IMG/VR virus record: IMGVR_UViG_3300001242_000019
Location: 1-64,000 of that record
Reading direction: 5' to 3' (one strand)
DNA: 64,000 nucleotides
From: a virus
The notes beneath the pieces are model-generated. The model was not told the DNA's origin, did not search any database, and saw nothing but the letters and a program-made list of their open reading frames with translations. A program made the position numbers and the translations under genes. Positions 17,983-25,949 of the stretch are shown piece by piece (the first letter of the stretch is position 1; the number at the start of each line of letters is the position of its first letter).

Positions 17983-18642
17983 ATGAGCGAAGTCGTTAAT
18001 ATCATGAACATGCCACTGGAACCAAACGCTATTAAGAACCTTGAGGCTAAGATTAATGATGATCTTATCAAAAACAACAAGTACGGCAAAGGTAAAAAAG
18101 ACTACTTGGATATTGGAGTCTTTAAGCGGTTAATGAATACGATCTTCGGTTACAAATGGTCTTGGGAAGTTATTAAACATGAGATCGTTGATGCGAAGTT
18201 TGTCTATGTTATGGGTCGCCTTAGCGTACCGGGCATCGGTATCAAAGAAGCCTTTGGAGCTGCTAAGCTTGATCAAACAGATAACTCCCAGCAAATTAGT
18301 GTTGCTAATTCAAATGCCTTTAAGGCAGCCTGTAAACTACTTGGTGTTGGACAGTCCCTACTTGACGATGGTTTCGAAGATGAGCTCTTTGAAGAAGATG
18401 ATACGCCTCCACCGGCTAAGGCCAAGACTAAAACCAAAGCTACGTTTACTGAAAAACAAATCAAAGCTATGATTACGCTGAAGGAAGCTTACAGCATCAC
18501 AGATAATTCAGAACTTCTCAAGTTCTTAAAGGTCTGGAATAAATCCTTCACGAGCATGAACCAACTCAATGGAGATAATGTCGATGCATTCCTTGAATAC
18601 GTCGAAGAAAACCCAGAGGATTTTGAGGACTTGAAGGGATAG
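17983..18642 (+). CDS. Rad52/22-like single-strand annealing protein
   Basis: 219 residues, ATG after GAGGGGAA. The region about 20-125 has the Rad52-like fold signature: YLDIGVFKRLMNTIFGYKWSWEV, a central strand pair (YVMGRLSVPG, AFGAAKL), and SNAFKAACKLLGVGQSL, the 'A-x-K-R-A-A-x-x-L-G-x-G' motif of Rad52/DdrA/Sak-type recombinases. An acidic linker and a helical C-terminal domain follow (about 150-219). These proteins anneal complementary single strands in phage recombination. First gene behind the strong promoter and followed by primase and helicase genes, so it is expressed with replication functions. Confidence 0.75.
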   Translation: MSEVVNIMNMPLEPNAIKNLEAKINDDLIKNNKYGKGKKDYLDIGVFKRLMNTIFGYKWSWEVIKHEIVDAKFVYVMGRLSVPGIGIKEAFGAAKLDQTDNSQQISVANSNAFKAACKLLGVGQSLLDDGFEDELFEEDDTPPPAKAKTKTKATFTEKQIKAMITLKEAYSITDNSELLKFLKVWNKSFTSMNQLNGDNVDAFLEYVEENPEDFEDLKG

Positions 18643-18649
18643 AAGTGAG

Positions 18650-19336
18650 ATGGCAAAAAGCATCTACGATCTGGCAGTTGATTATATCGAACTTTATATC
18701 ATGCCTAAAGAAATCAACAATCGGATTAAGAATCAAATCCTAAGGGACTTAAAAGAAACATTGGCTCGTGGTTATACGGATACAGAAATCTTAGATATTC
18801 TAAATGATTACGTTGAAGATAACCCGAGCCATATTCCGTTGATACCGAACTTATTTAACGGTAAGCCAAAGCAACGAAATCTATTAAGCCCTGATAAGTT
18901 CTACTATCATCCACAGCTTAGAGTGATGCCCGGAGTTCCAAAGAAGCATTGGGATCAAGACACTGGAGAGATCACGACGATCGAGGAGTACTACTTCTTA
19001 GAACTTAGAGCGAGCTACACCTTATTGGATCTTTACAAATACTATCTCAGACAAATGGGATTAACGGATTCAGAGTATGCCAGAGCAAGAATGCTTGGTG
19101 GTCTTAAGTGGCTCCTTAAGCAGCACAGTGTCGATTTAGTTCTCTTCATGATCGATATCGGTGGCAACCTCAAGGACGAGGAAACGGATAAGGGATACTT
19201 TGAACCGGTCGAGCTTAACAACTATGATCGTGAAGCGTTAGAGAATATGGGAGCTAAGATTACTGAAGAGCGAGGAGCTGGTAATGATCATGTCGTGCCT
19301 CGAAAGCGAGTGTTATCTAATCGAAGCAGGAGTTAA
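18650..19336 (+). CDS. Unknown protein in replication cluster
   Basis: 228 residues, ATG 8 bases after the annealing gene. Mainly helical, with a short zinc-free core (LELRASYTLLDLYKYYLRQMG) and a basic C-terminus that overlaps the primase gene by 53 bases. I recognise no family. Lying between an annealing protein and a primase/helicase pair, it could be a loader or adaptor in replication start, but no motif shows this. Confidence 0.6.
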   Translation: MAKSIYDLAVDYIELYIMPKEINNRIKNQILRDLKETLARGYTDTEILDILNDYVEDNPSHIPLIPNLFNGKPKQRNLLSPDKFYYHPQLRVMPGVPKKHWDQDTGEITTIEEYYFLELRASYTLLDLYKYYLRQMGLTDSEYARARMLGGLKWLLKQHSVDLVLFMIDIGGNLKDEETDKGYFEPVELNNYDREALENMGAKITEERGAGNDHVVPRKRVLSNRSRS

Positions 19337-20324
19337 CTTAGGGCCAAAGAAGTTTCGACGCAACATGATCATTCCTGCTACGGGTATTAAAGAATTTAGG
19401 AACAAGCATAACAATACGGGCGTCTACATAACGGCTTACTGCTACAACGACGCCAACCAAGATGAAGCTTACTTATACGGAAATCTCTACTTAGATTTTG
19501 ATTTAGCTGACCTTGTCAATTCTGACAACCCTGAAATGGATTTTGATATTGTTAGGGAAGATGCCCTACATGCCTTAGTCGTACTAAGTGCCATTTATAA
19601 CATACCAGAAGAACAGGTACGAATCTTCTTCTCGGGTAAGAAAGGTTTACACCTTATTGTACCTGCTAAGACATTAGGCCTTAGACCGGATAAGGAACTC
19701 AACGAGATCTTTCGACTTATGGCACTTGATATTAAGAAATCCAGCAAACATAAGACACTTGATACATGCATCTATGATCGCAAGCGACTCTTCAGAGTCC
19801 CAGGATCGATTCATCAAGACACGGGATTATACAAAGTACCACTTACATATCATGAGCTTACAAATCTAAGCTTTGCTTCAATTAGATCCATCGCTAAAGA
19901 AGCGCGAGTTATAGATTTTGCAAAACCTATGTATAATCCAAAGGCTTATCGAATCGTTCAGGACTTTTACAGACAATGGGAAGAAGAGAAGAAGACTAAC
20001 AAGATGTCCAAGTCTAAAGGCAATGGTACTCTTAACTACACGCCTCCCTGTATTAAATACTTACTTAACAATCCAACGAATGAAGGACAGCGTAATAACG
20101 CGACGGCTTACATTGTCTCTCACTTCAAACAACGAGGATATAGTGAAGATAAAGCCTACGAATTAATTGACCAATGGAATGAAGCATATTGTAGTCCTAT
20201 GCTTAAACGACAAGAGGTCGTTAGTACCGTTCATAGTATCTATCGTGGAGAGTATTCCTATGGATGCAGAACACTCAAGGACTTAGGAAACTGCAATGAA
20301 CATGAGTGTAAACTAAAGAAGTAG
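19284..20324 (+). CDS. Archaeo-eukaryotic-type primase (AEP) with PriCT-like C-terminus
   Basis: 346 residues, ATG after GAGGAG. AEP motifs are in order: metal-binding YLDFDL (about 69-74), nucleotide-binding SGKKGLH (117-123), and the RVPGSIHQDTG..KVPL block (about 171-187), preceded by LDTCIYD. The C-terminal 110 residues (PPCIKYLLNN..GQRNNATAYI, ending in a Cys/His cluster C-x5-C-x4-H-x-C) resemble the PriCT-type domain of phage and plasmid primases. It would make primers for DNA synthesis. The neighbouring DnaB-like gene follows at once. A second, unrelated DnaG-type primase is encoded at 47.1-48.3 kb. Confidence 0.85.
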   Translation: MIMSCLESECYLIEAGVNLGPKKFRRNMIIPATGIKEFRNKHNNTGVYITAYCYNDANQDEAYLYGNLYLDFDLADLVNSDNPEMDFDIVREDALHALVVLSAIYNIPEEQVRIFFSGKKGLHLIVPAKTLGLRPDKELNEIFRLMALDIKKSSKHKTLDTCIYDRKRLFRVPGSIHQDTGLYKVPLTYHELTNLSFASIRSIAKEARVIDFAKPMYNPKAYRIVQDFYRQWEEEKKTNKMSKSKGNGTLNYTPPCIKYLLNNPTNEGQRNNATAYIVSHFKQRGYSEDKAYELIDQWNEAYCSPMLKRQEVVSTVHSIYRGEYSYGCRTLKDLGNCNEHECKLKK

Positions 20325-20334
20325 GGTGGAATAT

Positions 20335-21309
20335 ATGGCAAAGACCCCAGGGTATGCTCAGGAAATGCTCGATGTGATTGATGCGTTTGAATTAAGAGCT
20401 TGGAGTGCTGACAATAAAGGCTTCAAAACGGGTTGGGATCAATTTGATGATGCCCTAGAAGGAATCCAAACCGGATGGCATTTAATTGCCGGAGATTCTA
20501 ATATTGGTAAAACTAGTTTCTTATCTCAACTCGCATGGCAAGTCGCCAATCATCCCGACAACGATGCATATGTTATCGATTTTAGCTTAGATGATCCAAT
20601 GCACGAAAAGTTACCAAGGGTTGTCGCGGCGGCAAACAAAGTTCTAATCAATTCCGTCCGCACACCTAATAACTACATGCATTTACCAAATATGATTGCT
20701 CGGCGTAATGCCGGTATCGACTTACTTAAGAAAACCATTCACTGTTATAAAGCCTACGATGCGAATCACTCGACCGACATAGATAAAATCGAGGAGACGA
20801 TTAAACGTCACATCATCGAAATAAAGGCTATCGGATCTAAGCGCCGAGTGGTTGTGTTCATTGATAACTTTCATGATTTAACCACCAGTTCCAAGGAGGC
20901 CTCTCAAGGTGACAAAAACAAATACGACTATCTCGCCCAGCGAATATCTGATATGGCTACCCTCTATGACATACCGATCATCACAACGGCTGAGTTTAAA
21001 AAGCTTAATGGGAACCGTAGACCTCACGTTGATGACATACGAGAGTCAGTTAAGATTAAGTATGAAGCCAAGTCCATTATGTTGTGTTACAACGAAGTTG
21101 GCGTTAAAGGAGAGAGTGCCGGAGTTTACTTCGAGATACAAGGTAATGCTTCTAAGCAGCCCGTATTTGAAGTTAAGTTTGGCAAGAATAAATACACTCG
21201 GTTCAAAGGCCGACTCTTCTTTGAATTCTATCCTGAGATGGCTCGATTCGAACAGGCCTTAGTTGGAGACGTCAAACGCTACAACAACTTAATCTATGCG
21301 AATGACTAA
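20335..21309 (+). CDS. DnaB/RecA-fold replicative helicase-like ATPase
   Basis: About 324 residues from the ATG at 20335, which sits 4-5 bases after AGGGTGGA; a GTG at 20326 would add three residues. Walker A GDSNIGKT (about 53-60), Walker B VVVFIDNFHDL, and later motifs (PIITTAEFKK, DDIRESVKIKYEAKSIML) fit the C-terminal domain of DnaB-type helicases. The N-terminal primase-binding domain of DnaB is missing, so it is shorter than bacterial DnaB and could also be a Sak4/RadA-like ATPase. The primase in front supports the helicase reading. Confidence 0.75.
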   Translation: MAKTPGYAQEMLDVIDAFELRAWSADNKGFKTGWDQFDDALEGIQTGWHLIAGDSNIGKTSFLSQLAWQVANHPDNDAYVIDFSLDDPMHEKLPRVVAAANKVLINSVRTPNNYMHLPNMIARRNAGIDLLKKTIHCYKAYDANHSTDIDKIEETIKRHIIEIKAIGSKRRVVVFIDNFHDLTTSSKEASQGDKNKYDYLAQRISDMATLYDIPIITTAEFKKLNGNRRPHVDDIRESVKIKYEAKSIMLCYNEVGVKGESAGVYFEIQGNASKQPVFEVKFGKNKYTRFKGRLFFEFYPEMARFEQALVGDVKRYNNLIYAND

Positions 21310-21321
21310 GGAGGGTGAACT

Positions 21322-21543
21322 ATGAAGATGAGACTTCTAGAAGTACTTAAAGATGATCACTGGATTAAACTATCTAGCATGAGTAAACTTAAAATCGGTG
21401 ATGAATTCAGGATGTTTGAGCCAACGGGCGAACCAGTAAAGGACAAGCATGGTAAAACAAACTGGATTGTTGCCAGTGATCCTAAGAGAATACTCAATGA
21501 AAATAAAGTCTATACTTACGCAGTTGAAATTGAAGGAGACTAA
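21322..21543 (+). CDS. Small unknown protein, beta-rich
   Basis: 73 residues, ATG after AAGGAGGGTG, 12 bases behind the helicase gene. Sequence such as LKIGDEFRMFEPTGEPVKDKHGKTNWIVASDP looks like a small SH3- or OB-like barrel of the type found in many phage proteins. No known family recognised. Confidence 0.6.
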   Translation: MKMRLLEVLKDDHWIKLSSMSKLKIGDEFRMFEPTGEPVKDKHGKTNWIVASDPKRILNENKVYTYAVEIEGD

Positions 21544-21545
21544 TC

Positions 21546-22109
21546 ATGTCTCTAAAGATCAAATGGCTCTTAATTCTATCAACGTCGTTCTTCAGTTTCG
21601 TTATGGCCTTGACGTCTCCAACCGTTCACCTCTATTACATGAAGATTGTAAGCCCTCAGATCTATTCAACGGCTCAAGTGATCTCAACTATGTCAGCCGC
21701 AATTATGACAATGTTTCTAAGCAAACAAGCCAACCGAACTAAACTTAGAAAATACTTTGCACCCATTCTTGTAATAGATTCTATCGGTTATTTCGCTCTA
21801 TCATATTTCGGAACACTCAATCCTAACATTCGCTTTATCGGCTTTGCGATACTTTTCTCAACAACTATGACAGTCTGGTCAACGATTATGATGTCAGCCA
21901 TTAACGATACTCTATCATCAGACAAGCTCACAGATTTTCAAACACTGTCTAATTCAGTAGCCCTTTGGGCGACGGTCGCCGGTGGTGGAATCGCCGTATT
22001 ACTTGTTAATATACTACCGCTTAACATGGCTTTATTTCTACAATGTGCTAGTAATGTAATCCTAGCCGTGTGTGATTATAAAGGATTCAAATACTTAACA
22101 AAATCTTAG
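21546..22109 (+). CDS. Six-helix membrane protein, MFS-half-like
   Basis: 187 residues with about six hydrophobic helices (5-25, 38-58, 68-88, 93-115, 135-155, 160-175). The helix spacing, and a charged loop after helix 2 (SKQANRTKLRKYF) like the MFS loop 2-3 motif, resemble one half of a major-facilitator transporter. A half-size MFS protein is unusual in a phage. It may be a decayed or dimeric transporter, or an unrelated membrane protein. It follows the small upstream gene after 2 bases. Confidence 0.5.
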   Translation: MSLKIKWLLILSTSFFSFVMALTSPTVHLYYMKIVSPQIYSTAQVISTMSAAIMTMFLSKQANRTKLRKYFAPILVIDSIGYFALSYFGTLNPNIRFIGFAILFSTTMTVWSTIMMSAINDTLSSDKLTDFQTLSNSVALWATVAGGGIAVLLVNILPLNMALFLQCASNVILAVCDYKGFKYLTKS

Positions 22110-22121
22110 GAGGAATTATTA

Positions 22122-22316
22122 ATGGAAGAATTGTTTTACTCAACCGAACCAGATGGCTCAATTTTAATTGACGGAACGCTGCTTTTCGAACGGATGGCTA
22201 AGGAACTTAACTTAGATATCGAAGTCATCAAAATGGTTATTGATAAGCACGATGAACTCCTCGAAGAAGCCGGCATTATCGTCTTCGACGAAGCCTATGA
22301 TGAGGAGACAGAGTAA
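22122..22316 (+). CDS. Small acidic protein, unknown
   Basis: 64 residues, ATG after TAGGAGGA. Acidic and mostly helical (VIKMVIDKHDELLEEAG), ending in a run of Glu/Asp. Its stop overlaps the protease start (TAATG), so the two are translated together. Function unknown. Confidence 0.6.
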   Translation: MEELFYSTEPDGSILIDGTLLFERMAKELNLDIEVIKMVIDKHDELLEEAGIIVFDEAYDEETE

Positions 22317-23101
22317 TGGCTAAACATCCTTATAATTTACTACCGGATACCATCGATAATCGAGATCATATCTTTTCTAGGATGGCCTTACCAACTAAAG
22401 CTCCATCCAGCGTAGACCTACGACCTAAGATGCCTCGGGTTGTTAACCAATTAGAGCTGGGCTCCTGCACGAGTAACGCTATTGGCTCAGGCCTTATGGA
22501 ATATGTACAGCTCAAGAATGGACAAGCTCTAGTCCCACTAAGTCGGCTCTATCATTATTATAAAGAGCGTGAAGTTATTGGAACAATCAATGAAGATTCT
22601 GGAGCTATGATTCGTGATGGAATGAAGCTGGCTGTTTCCATGGGAATATGCCCAGAACCTATATGGCCTTATATCATTTCGCAATTTACGATTAAGCCTC
22701 CTGCTGAAGCGGATACGGCAGCTCCTAGTCATAAGCTAACATCGTATCAACGGATTACGACCCTTACGGATATTAAGCGATCCTTAATCGAAGGGTATCC
22801 GGTTGTTATGGGTATGCCAATCTTTGAATCCTTTGAATCAACTCTAGTAGCAAGCACTGGTAATGTTCCTATGCCAAAACGCGGTGAACAAAACCTTGGT
22901 GGCCACGCGGTTCTAATCGTAGGCTATAAAGATACGACGACCGGCATGTTAAACAAACTCACAAATTATATCACTGGCGTAACCAATGGAATTGTTATCG
23001 TACGAAACTCCTGGGGTACCGGCTGGGGCGACAAGGGTTACTTCTATCTACCGTATCAATACATCGCTAAATATGTTACCGATTTGTGGACGGGGAGGTA
23101 A
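22316..23101 (+). CDS. Papain-like (C1A) cysteine peptidase
   Basis: 261 residues. The catalytic set of the papain family is present: oxyanion Gln45, Cys51 in QLELGSCTSNA, His197 in GGHAVLIVGY, and Asn231 in RNSWGTGWGDKGYF. No signal peptide is seen and the propeptide is short (about 30 residues). C1A enzymes are rare in phages. Possible jobs include cutting host proteins during takeover or processing virion proteins. It lies among early/replication genes rather than head genes, which favours a host target, but this is inferred. Confidence 0.85.
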   Translation: MAKHPYNLLPDTIDNRDHIFSRMALPTKAPSSVDLRPKMPRVVNQLELGSCTSNAIGSGLMEYVQLKNGQALVPLSRLYHYYKEREVIGTINEDSGAMIRDGMKLAVSMGICPEPIWPYIISQFTIKPPAEADTAAPSHKLTSYQRITTLTDIKRSLIEGYPVVMGMPIFESFESTLVASTGNVPMPKRGEQNLGGHAVLIVGYKDTTTGMLNKLTNYITGVTNGIVIVRNSWGTGWGDKGYFYLPYQYIAKYVTDLWTGR

Positions 23102-23103
23102 TT

Positions 23104-23412
23104 ATGATTAATAAGTTAGTTGAACATATGTCTAGCGCGGCCGGTATTAAAGCTCAATCATCAATTCTTCAAGATGAATGCGACACTATGAGTGGAGAAC
23201 TTTATTCTCTAGAGAAACTTGTTGGACAAATTCATGCTCAAGTCTTCGGACCAAAGATTAGTGAATGTTGTGACTCTATTGCTCCTATGGAACCAACACT
23301 CTTAGCTATGTTACAAGATAAGCGTTTCAGGGTTAGTGAATGCATTAAGTTTCTCGACGAAGTAGCCTGCGTCTTAAAAGAACAATTAGGCGACATCCGT
23401 CTATATCAATAA
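23104..23412 (+). CDS. Small helical protein, unknown
   Basis: About 102 residues from the ATG at 23104, which follows GGGGAGGTAATT; an upstream in-frame ATG at 23086 lies inside the protease gene and lacks this site. Helical with four cysteines (DECDTM, SECCDS, RVSECIKFL, EVACVLKEQ) but without a clear zinc pattern. No family recognised. Confidence 0.55.
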   Translation: MINKLVEHMSSAAGIKAQSSILQDECDTMSGELYSLEKLVGQIHAQVFGPKISECCDSIAPMEPTLLAMLQDKRFRVSECIKFLDEVACVLKEQLGDIRLYQ

Positions 23413-23425
23413 TGCTTGGACTAAT

Positions 23426-23474
23426 CTCGGTGAAAAAGAAAGCTGGAACTGCCGCCGAGTGAACTTGTTCCAGC
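23426..23474 (+). ncRNA. Pseudoknot-like structured RNA between genes
   Basis: In the 134-base gap between two rightward genes, CTCGG (23426-23430) pairs with CCGAG (23455-23459), while GCTGGAAC (23442-23449) pairs with GTTCCAGC (23467-23474). The two helices interlock as in an H-type pseudoknot. No T-run follows on the + strand; on the - strand the longer stem is followed by TTTCTTTTT, so it could instead be a leftward terminator, but no leftward gene is near. I cannot match it to a known riboswitch or ribozyme. Confidence 0.45.
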
Positions 23475-23546
23475 CCTGATTTAAGTATATGTACAAAGTC
23501 TACTCTTTATACCAAAGTTTATTACAAAATGTTAGGAGAAGATAAA

Positions 23547-23831
23547 ATGAAGGAAATCAATAAGTTTGAAGACCTTATTAATGCTATCGGTAAAAACGGT
23601 ATGACAGCGGAGGAATTCATTGAAGATAACATGGTCTTAGCGGGAGTTCTCTTGAAGAAGGGTCTTATTACGAATAAGGAACTTATTGACATGAAGGCGG
23701 AAATGGTTAAAGACTTCAACTTTATGGCCGAGGCTATCAGGGAGGTTCCTGTTGAAGTCTTAGATGAAGTGGCAAATTTCGTCGGAGGAATCGTTGATAA
23801 AATAGTTCCCAAGATAAAGGAGCTTACGTAA
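23547..23831 (+). CDS. Small helical protein, unknown
   Basis: 94 residues from the ATG at 23547, placed after TAGGAGAAGATAAA. An in-frame ATG at 23529 lies before the ribosome site. All helical, acidic, with repeated amphipathic helices (EVPVEVLDEVANFVGGIVDKIV). It follows the pseudoknot-like region and is the first of several short overlapping genes. Function unknown. Confidence 0.6.
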   Translation: MKEINKFEDLINAIGKNGMTAEEFIEDNMVLAGVLLKKGLITNKELIDMKAEMVKDFNFMAEAIREVPVEVLDEVANFVGGIVDKIVPKIKELT

Positions 23832-24106
23832 TGCTTGAAATTAATCAACTCGGATCGAAACGCAAAGAAGAGTTTGAAGCCGTCGCCTGCTCAAGATACA
23901 ATCCCTGCCCTGTCTGTTACCGATGCATGAGTAAGGCCAGCCATCTATTTGAACTCTGCGCCGAGTGTCCAATTCCCTTCTGTGTTCATGACGATCGTAC
24001 TCGTAATATGGTCATCAAGCGAGAGAACTTCGCGATTAATGTATCACCTGAAGTCGGCGAGCTTTTTAAAAAGCTAGGTGATACTCATGGAGAAGGTAAC
24101 AACTGA
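23831..24106 (+). CDS. Cys-rich zinc-binding small protein
   Basis: 91 residues, start overlapping the previous stop (TAATG). The middle carries CPVCYRC, CAEC and FCVHD, a pattern that can bind one or two zinc ions. Function unknown; likely a small protein- or nucleic-acid-binding factor. Confidence 0.6.
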   Translation: MLEINQLGSKRKEEFEAVACSRYNPCPVCYRCMSKASHLFELCAECPIPFCVHDDRTRNMVIKRENFAINVSPEVGELFKKLGDTHGEGNN

Positions 24107-24350
24107 GGCTGGTAAAAACTTAGTCTTAGTTATCGAGGGAGACGGCGTTATAAAACTCTTTATGGCCTTCATGCATTATAATCACACCAAGGTAGCGTAT
24201 CCATTTGAATTTATGTTCATGGCTGAAAACTGGTTTAAAGCCATTGGTATCAATGTTAAGGTCATACCTAATCCTAACTTAAGTTCTATTGATAAATTCA
24301 TAGTACAAGGTCTCATTCACTTTCATCACATGCTTAAGATATTTAATTAG
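24087..24350 (+). CDS. Small hydrophobic protein, unknown
   Basis: 87 residues from the ATG at 24087, chosen because TAGGTG lies 6 bases before it; a GTG at 24078 lacks a ribosome site. It overlaps the previous gene by 20 bases. Aromatic, with hydrophobic stretches (KLFMAFMHYNH, FEFMFMAENWF) too short and polar to be clear membrane segments. No family recognised. Confidence 0.5.
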   Translation: MEKVTTEAGKNLVLVIEGDGVIKLFMAFMHYNHTKVAYPFEFMFMAENWFKAIGINVKVIPNPNLSSIDKFIVQGLIHFHHMLKIFN

Positions 24351-24360
24351 GAGGAAGTAA

Positions 24361-24585
24361 ATGGCTATACAACGTAATGCATCAAGACGCCTCTCTATGG
24401 CAAGAGAAACAAGTCTCAAGAGCCTAATAGAGTGTCTTAAGTTTGGATACGATCCTACTCGCTTAACTGTTACGACCATCAGCGGACATTATACCCTGGA
24501 TAAAGTTGATTTCTTTAACTACTTAATTACAAGCGGATCAAAATTTGATATAGAGGTGACAAACATTGCGACAACCACGAGTTAA
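24361..24585 (+). CDS. Small basic protein, unknown
   Basis: 74 residues, ATG after TTAGGAGGAAG. Basic N-terminus (IQRNASRRLSMARE), then a beta-like segment. The 3' end overlaps the following zinc-finger gene by 20 bases. Function unknown. Confidence 0.5.
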   Translation: MAIQRNASRRLSMARETSLKSLIECLKFGYDPTRLTVTTISGHYTLDKVDFFNYLITSGSKFDIEVTNIATTTS

Positions 24586-24793
24586 ACATCCTGTTAAGGT
24601 TCTTCGGAATGATGCCGGTCAACAAATCTGTATGCAATGCGGTATGCCAATCGAAACGTATGATGAAAACCCAAGATGGGCTCAGTACGAAGAGAAATGG
24701 TCGATCCATTATGACTGTTATCTTCAAACCCTGAATCTTCTGGATCGTGAATCTCATATTACGAGTGAACGTCAATCAATGCATCGGAGGTAA
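24566..24793 (+). CDS. Small zinc-finger protein
   Basis: 75 residues, TTG start 7 bases after AGAGGTGA. CMQCGMPI and HYDC form a C-x2-C...H-x2-C zinc site; the N-terminus is strongly basic (RQPRVKHPVKVLRN). Could bind nucleic acid. It overlaps the previous gene in the same tight series. Confidence 0.5.
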   Translation: MRQPRVKHPVKVLRNDAGQQICMQCGMPIETYDENPRWAQYEEKWSIHYDCYLQTLNLLDRESHITSERQSMHRR

Positions 24794-24798
24794 TAATA

Positions 24799-25356
24799 TT
24801 GGATATTCAACTCAACGATTATCAGCTTGATATCATTCAAGATAATTCACCGCGCATCCTAGCTGTCATGGCTAGGATGACCGGCAAGGATACTATTATT
24901 AAAGAGCGCATAGCACGATGGTCCGGTGTAAGTATTGTCATTGCTCCTATATTATATGGAATCGAACGATATCAATCCACCGCTAGTCTCTTTAACTATC
25001 AACAGATTCTTGAAGGAACCGGCCGAGGTATAGATGCAGATCTAACAAAGACACAAGTTATTCTTACGGCACCTTATTTAGTAAGAGATGAGCACATCGT
25101 AGCAACGCTTGAATGGGCAGAGAAAGCCAAGGCCAGTCGAATCTTAATTATCGGAAACAGCGGAGATCGTGGATTTGATGATCAAGGTAAGCCAAGGCCT
25201 GACGTTATCAAGGACATATGGTTTAACCGCAGTAACTGGATGAAACATCATGTCACAATGTTTCAAGCCCACTTCCTAGATGAAGTTGCACAAAATAGGC
25301 TCATGACAGGAAGTTCAATGGTATATAAATACGAAGTGGAGGCCTCTATGGCATGA
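24799..25356 (+). CDS. Truncated terminase/helicase-like P-loop protein
   Basis: 185 residues, TTG start 8 bases after CGGAGG. LNDYQLDIIQD followed by ILAVMARMTGKDT resembles the adenine-binding and Walker A region of large terminase or helicase ATPases (ARxTGKT), and ASRILIIGNSGD fits a later ATPase strand. The protein is far shorter than either family; no Walker B with DE or nuclease domain is present. It may be a trimmed regulator or a relic. It overlaps the next gene by 4 bases (ATGA). Confidence 0.45.
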   Translation: MDIQLNDYQLDIIQDNSPRILAVMARMTGKDTIIKERIARWSGVSIVIAPILYGIERYQSTASLFNYQQILEGTGRGIDADLTKTQVILTAPYLVRDEHIVATLEWAEKAKASRILIIGNSGDRGFDDQGKPRPDVIKDIWFNRSNWMKHHVTMFQAHFLDEVAQNRLMTGSSMVYKYEVEASMA

Positions 25357-25949
25357 ATATAGGGTTCGACATCGACGGGGTTTTAAATAATCTTCCCGAG
25401 ATTATAGGAGAGTACGGATGCAGACACTGCAGGGAAACTAGAACTAGGGACTGCACGGGATGTAACGCCTTAAACTTAACCTTGGGAACCACTAAGGATC
25501 GCTTTGACTTTACTGACGAAGAGGATCTAAGCTTCTGGAGTAAGAATCACTTAGAGATGATTACGAAAGTAAGCACTAGTGCCTTTAATCCAGAAGCTTG
25601 TGTAACAGCTATGCAAATGCGTGGTCATAGTATCTTTTATATTACGAACAGACAAAGCGATGTCATTCAGGAAACCGTCGATTGGTTAGATGCCAATAAT
25701 TTCCCTCATGCTCCGGTCTATTATACTAAAGACAAAGTCGATACCTGCAAACAACTCAAGATCAATGTTATGATCGAAGACAATCCACATAATATCATGG
25801 CACTGGCCGAAGCTGGCATCAAGGTTGTTGTGATTGAATGGCCTTATAATCAGAGCCTTAAACATAAGAATCTACTTAAGCGGACGACGAGTGTTTGGGA
25901 AGCCATACGATTTATACAAACGATCGAGCCAACAACTCTTGACCGCTAA
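25353..25949 (+). CDS. HAD-superfamily 5'-nucleotidase-like phosphatase
   Basis: 198 residues, ATG after GGAGG. HAD motifs are complete: GFDIDGVLNN (nucleophile Asp), FYITNR (motif II), KDKVDTCK (motif III) and IEDNP (motif IV). A cysteine pair cluster near residue 23 (CRHC...CTGC) suggests a zinc-binding insert in the cap. It fits NT5C-like deoxyribonucleotidases, which tune nucleotide pools, consistent with the phage's own dCMP deaminase, dUTPase and reductase. Confidence 0.75.
   Translation: MNIGFDIDGVLNNLPEIIGEYGCRHCRETRTRDCTGCNALNLTLGTTKDRFDFTDEEDLSFWSKNHLEMITKVSTSAFNPEACVTAMQMRGHSIFYITNRQSDVIQETVDWLDANNFPHAPVYYTKDKVDTCKQLKINVMIEDNPHNIMALAEAGIKVVVIEWPYNQSLKHKNLLKRTTSVWEAIRFIQTIEPTTLDR

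Noticed and set aside
23522-23848. Leftward open frame opposite the 23.5-23.8 kb gene
   Set aside because: It is a mirror frame of a good rightward gene with a ribosome site, and has no ribosome site of its own.
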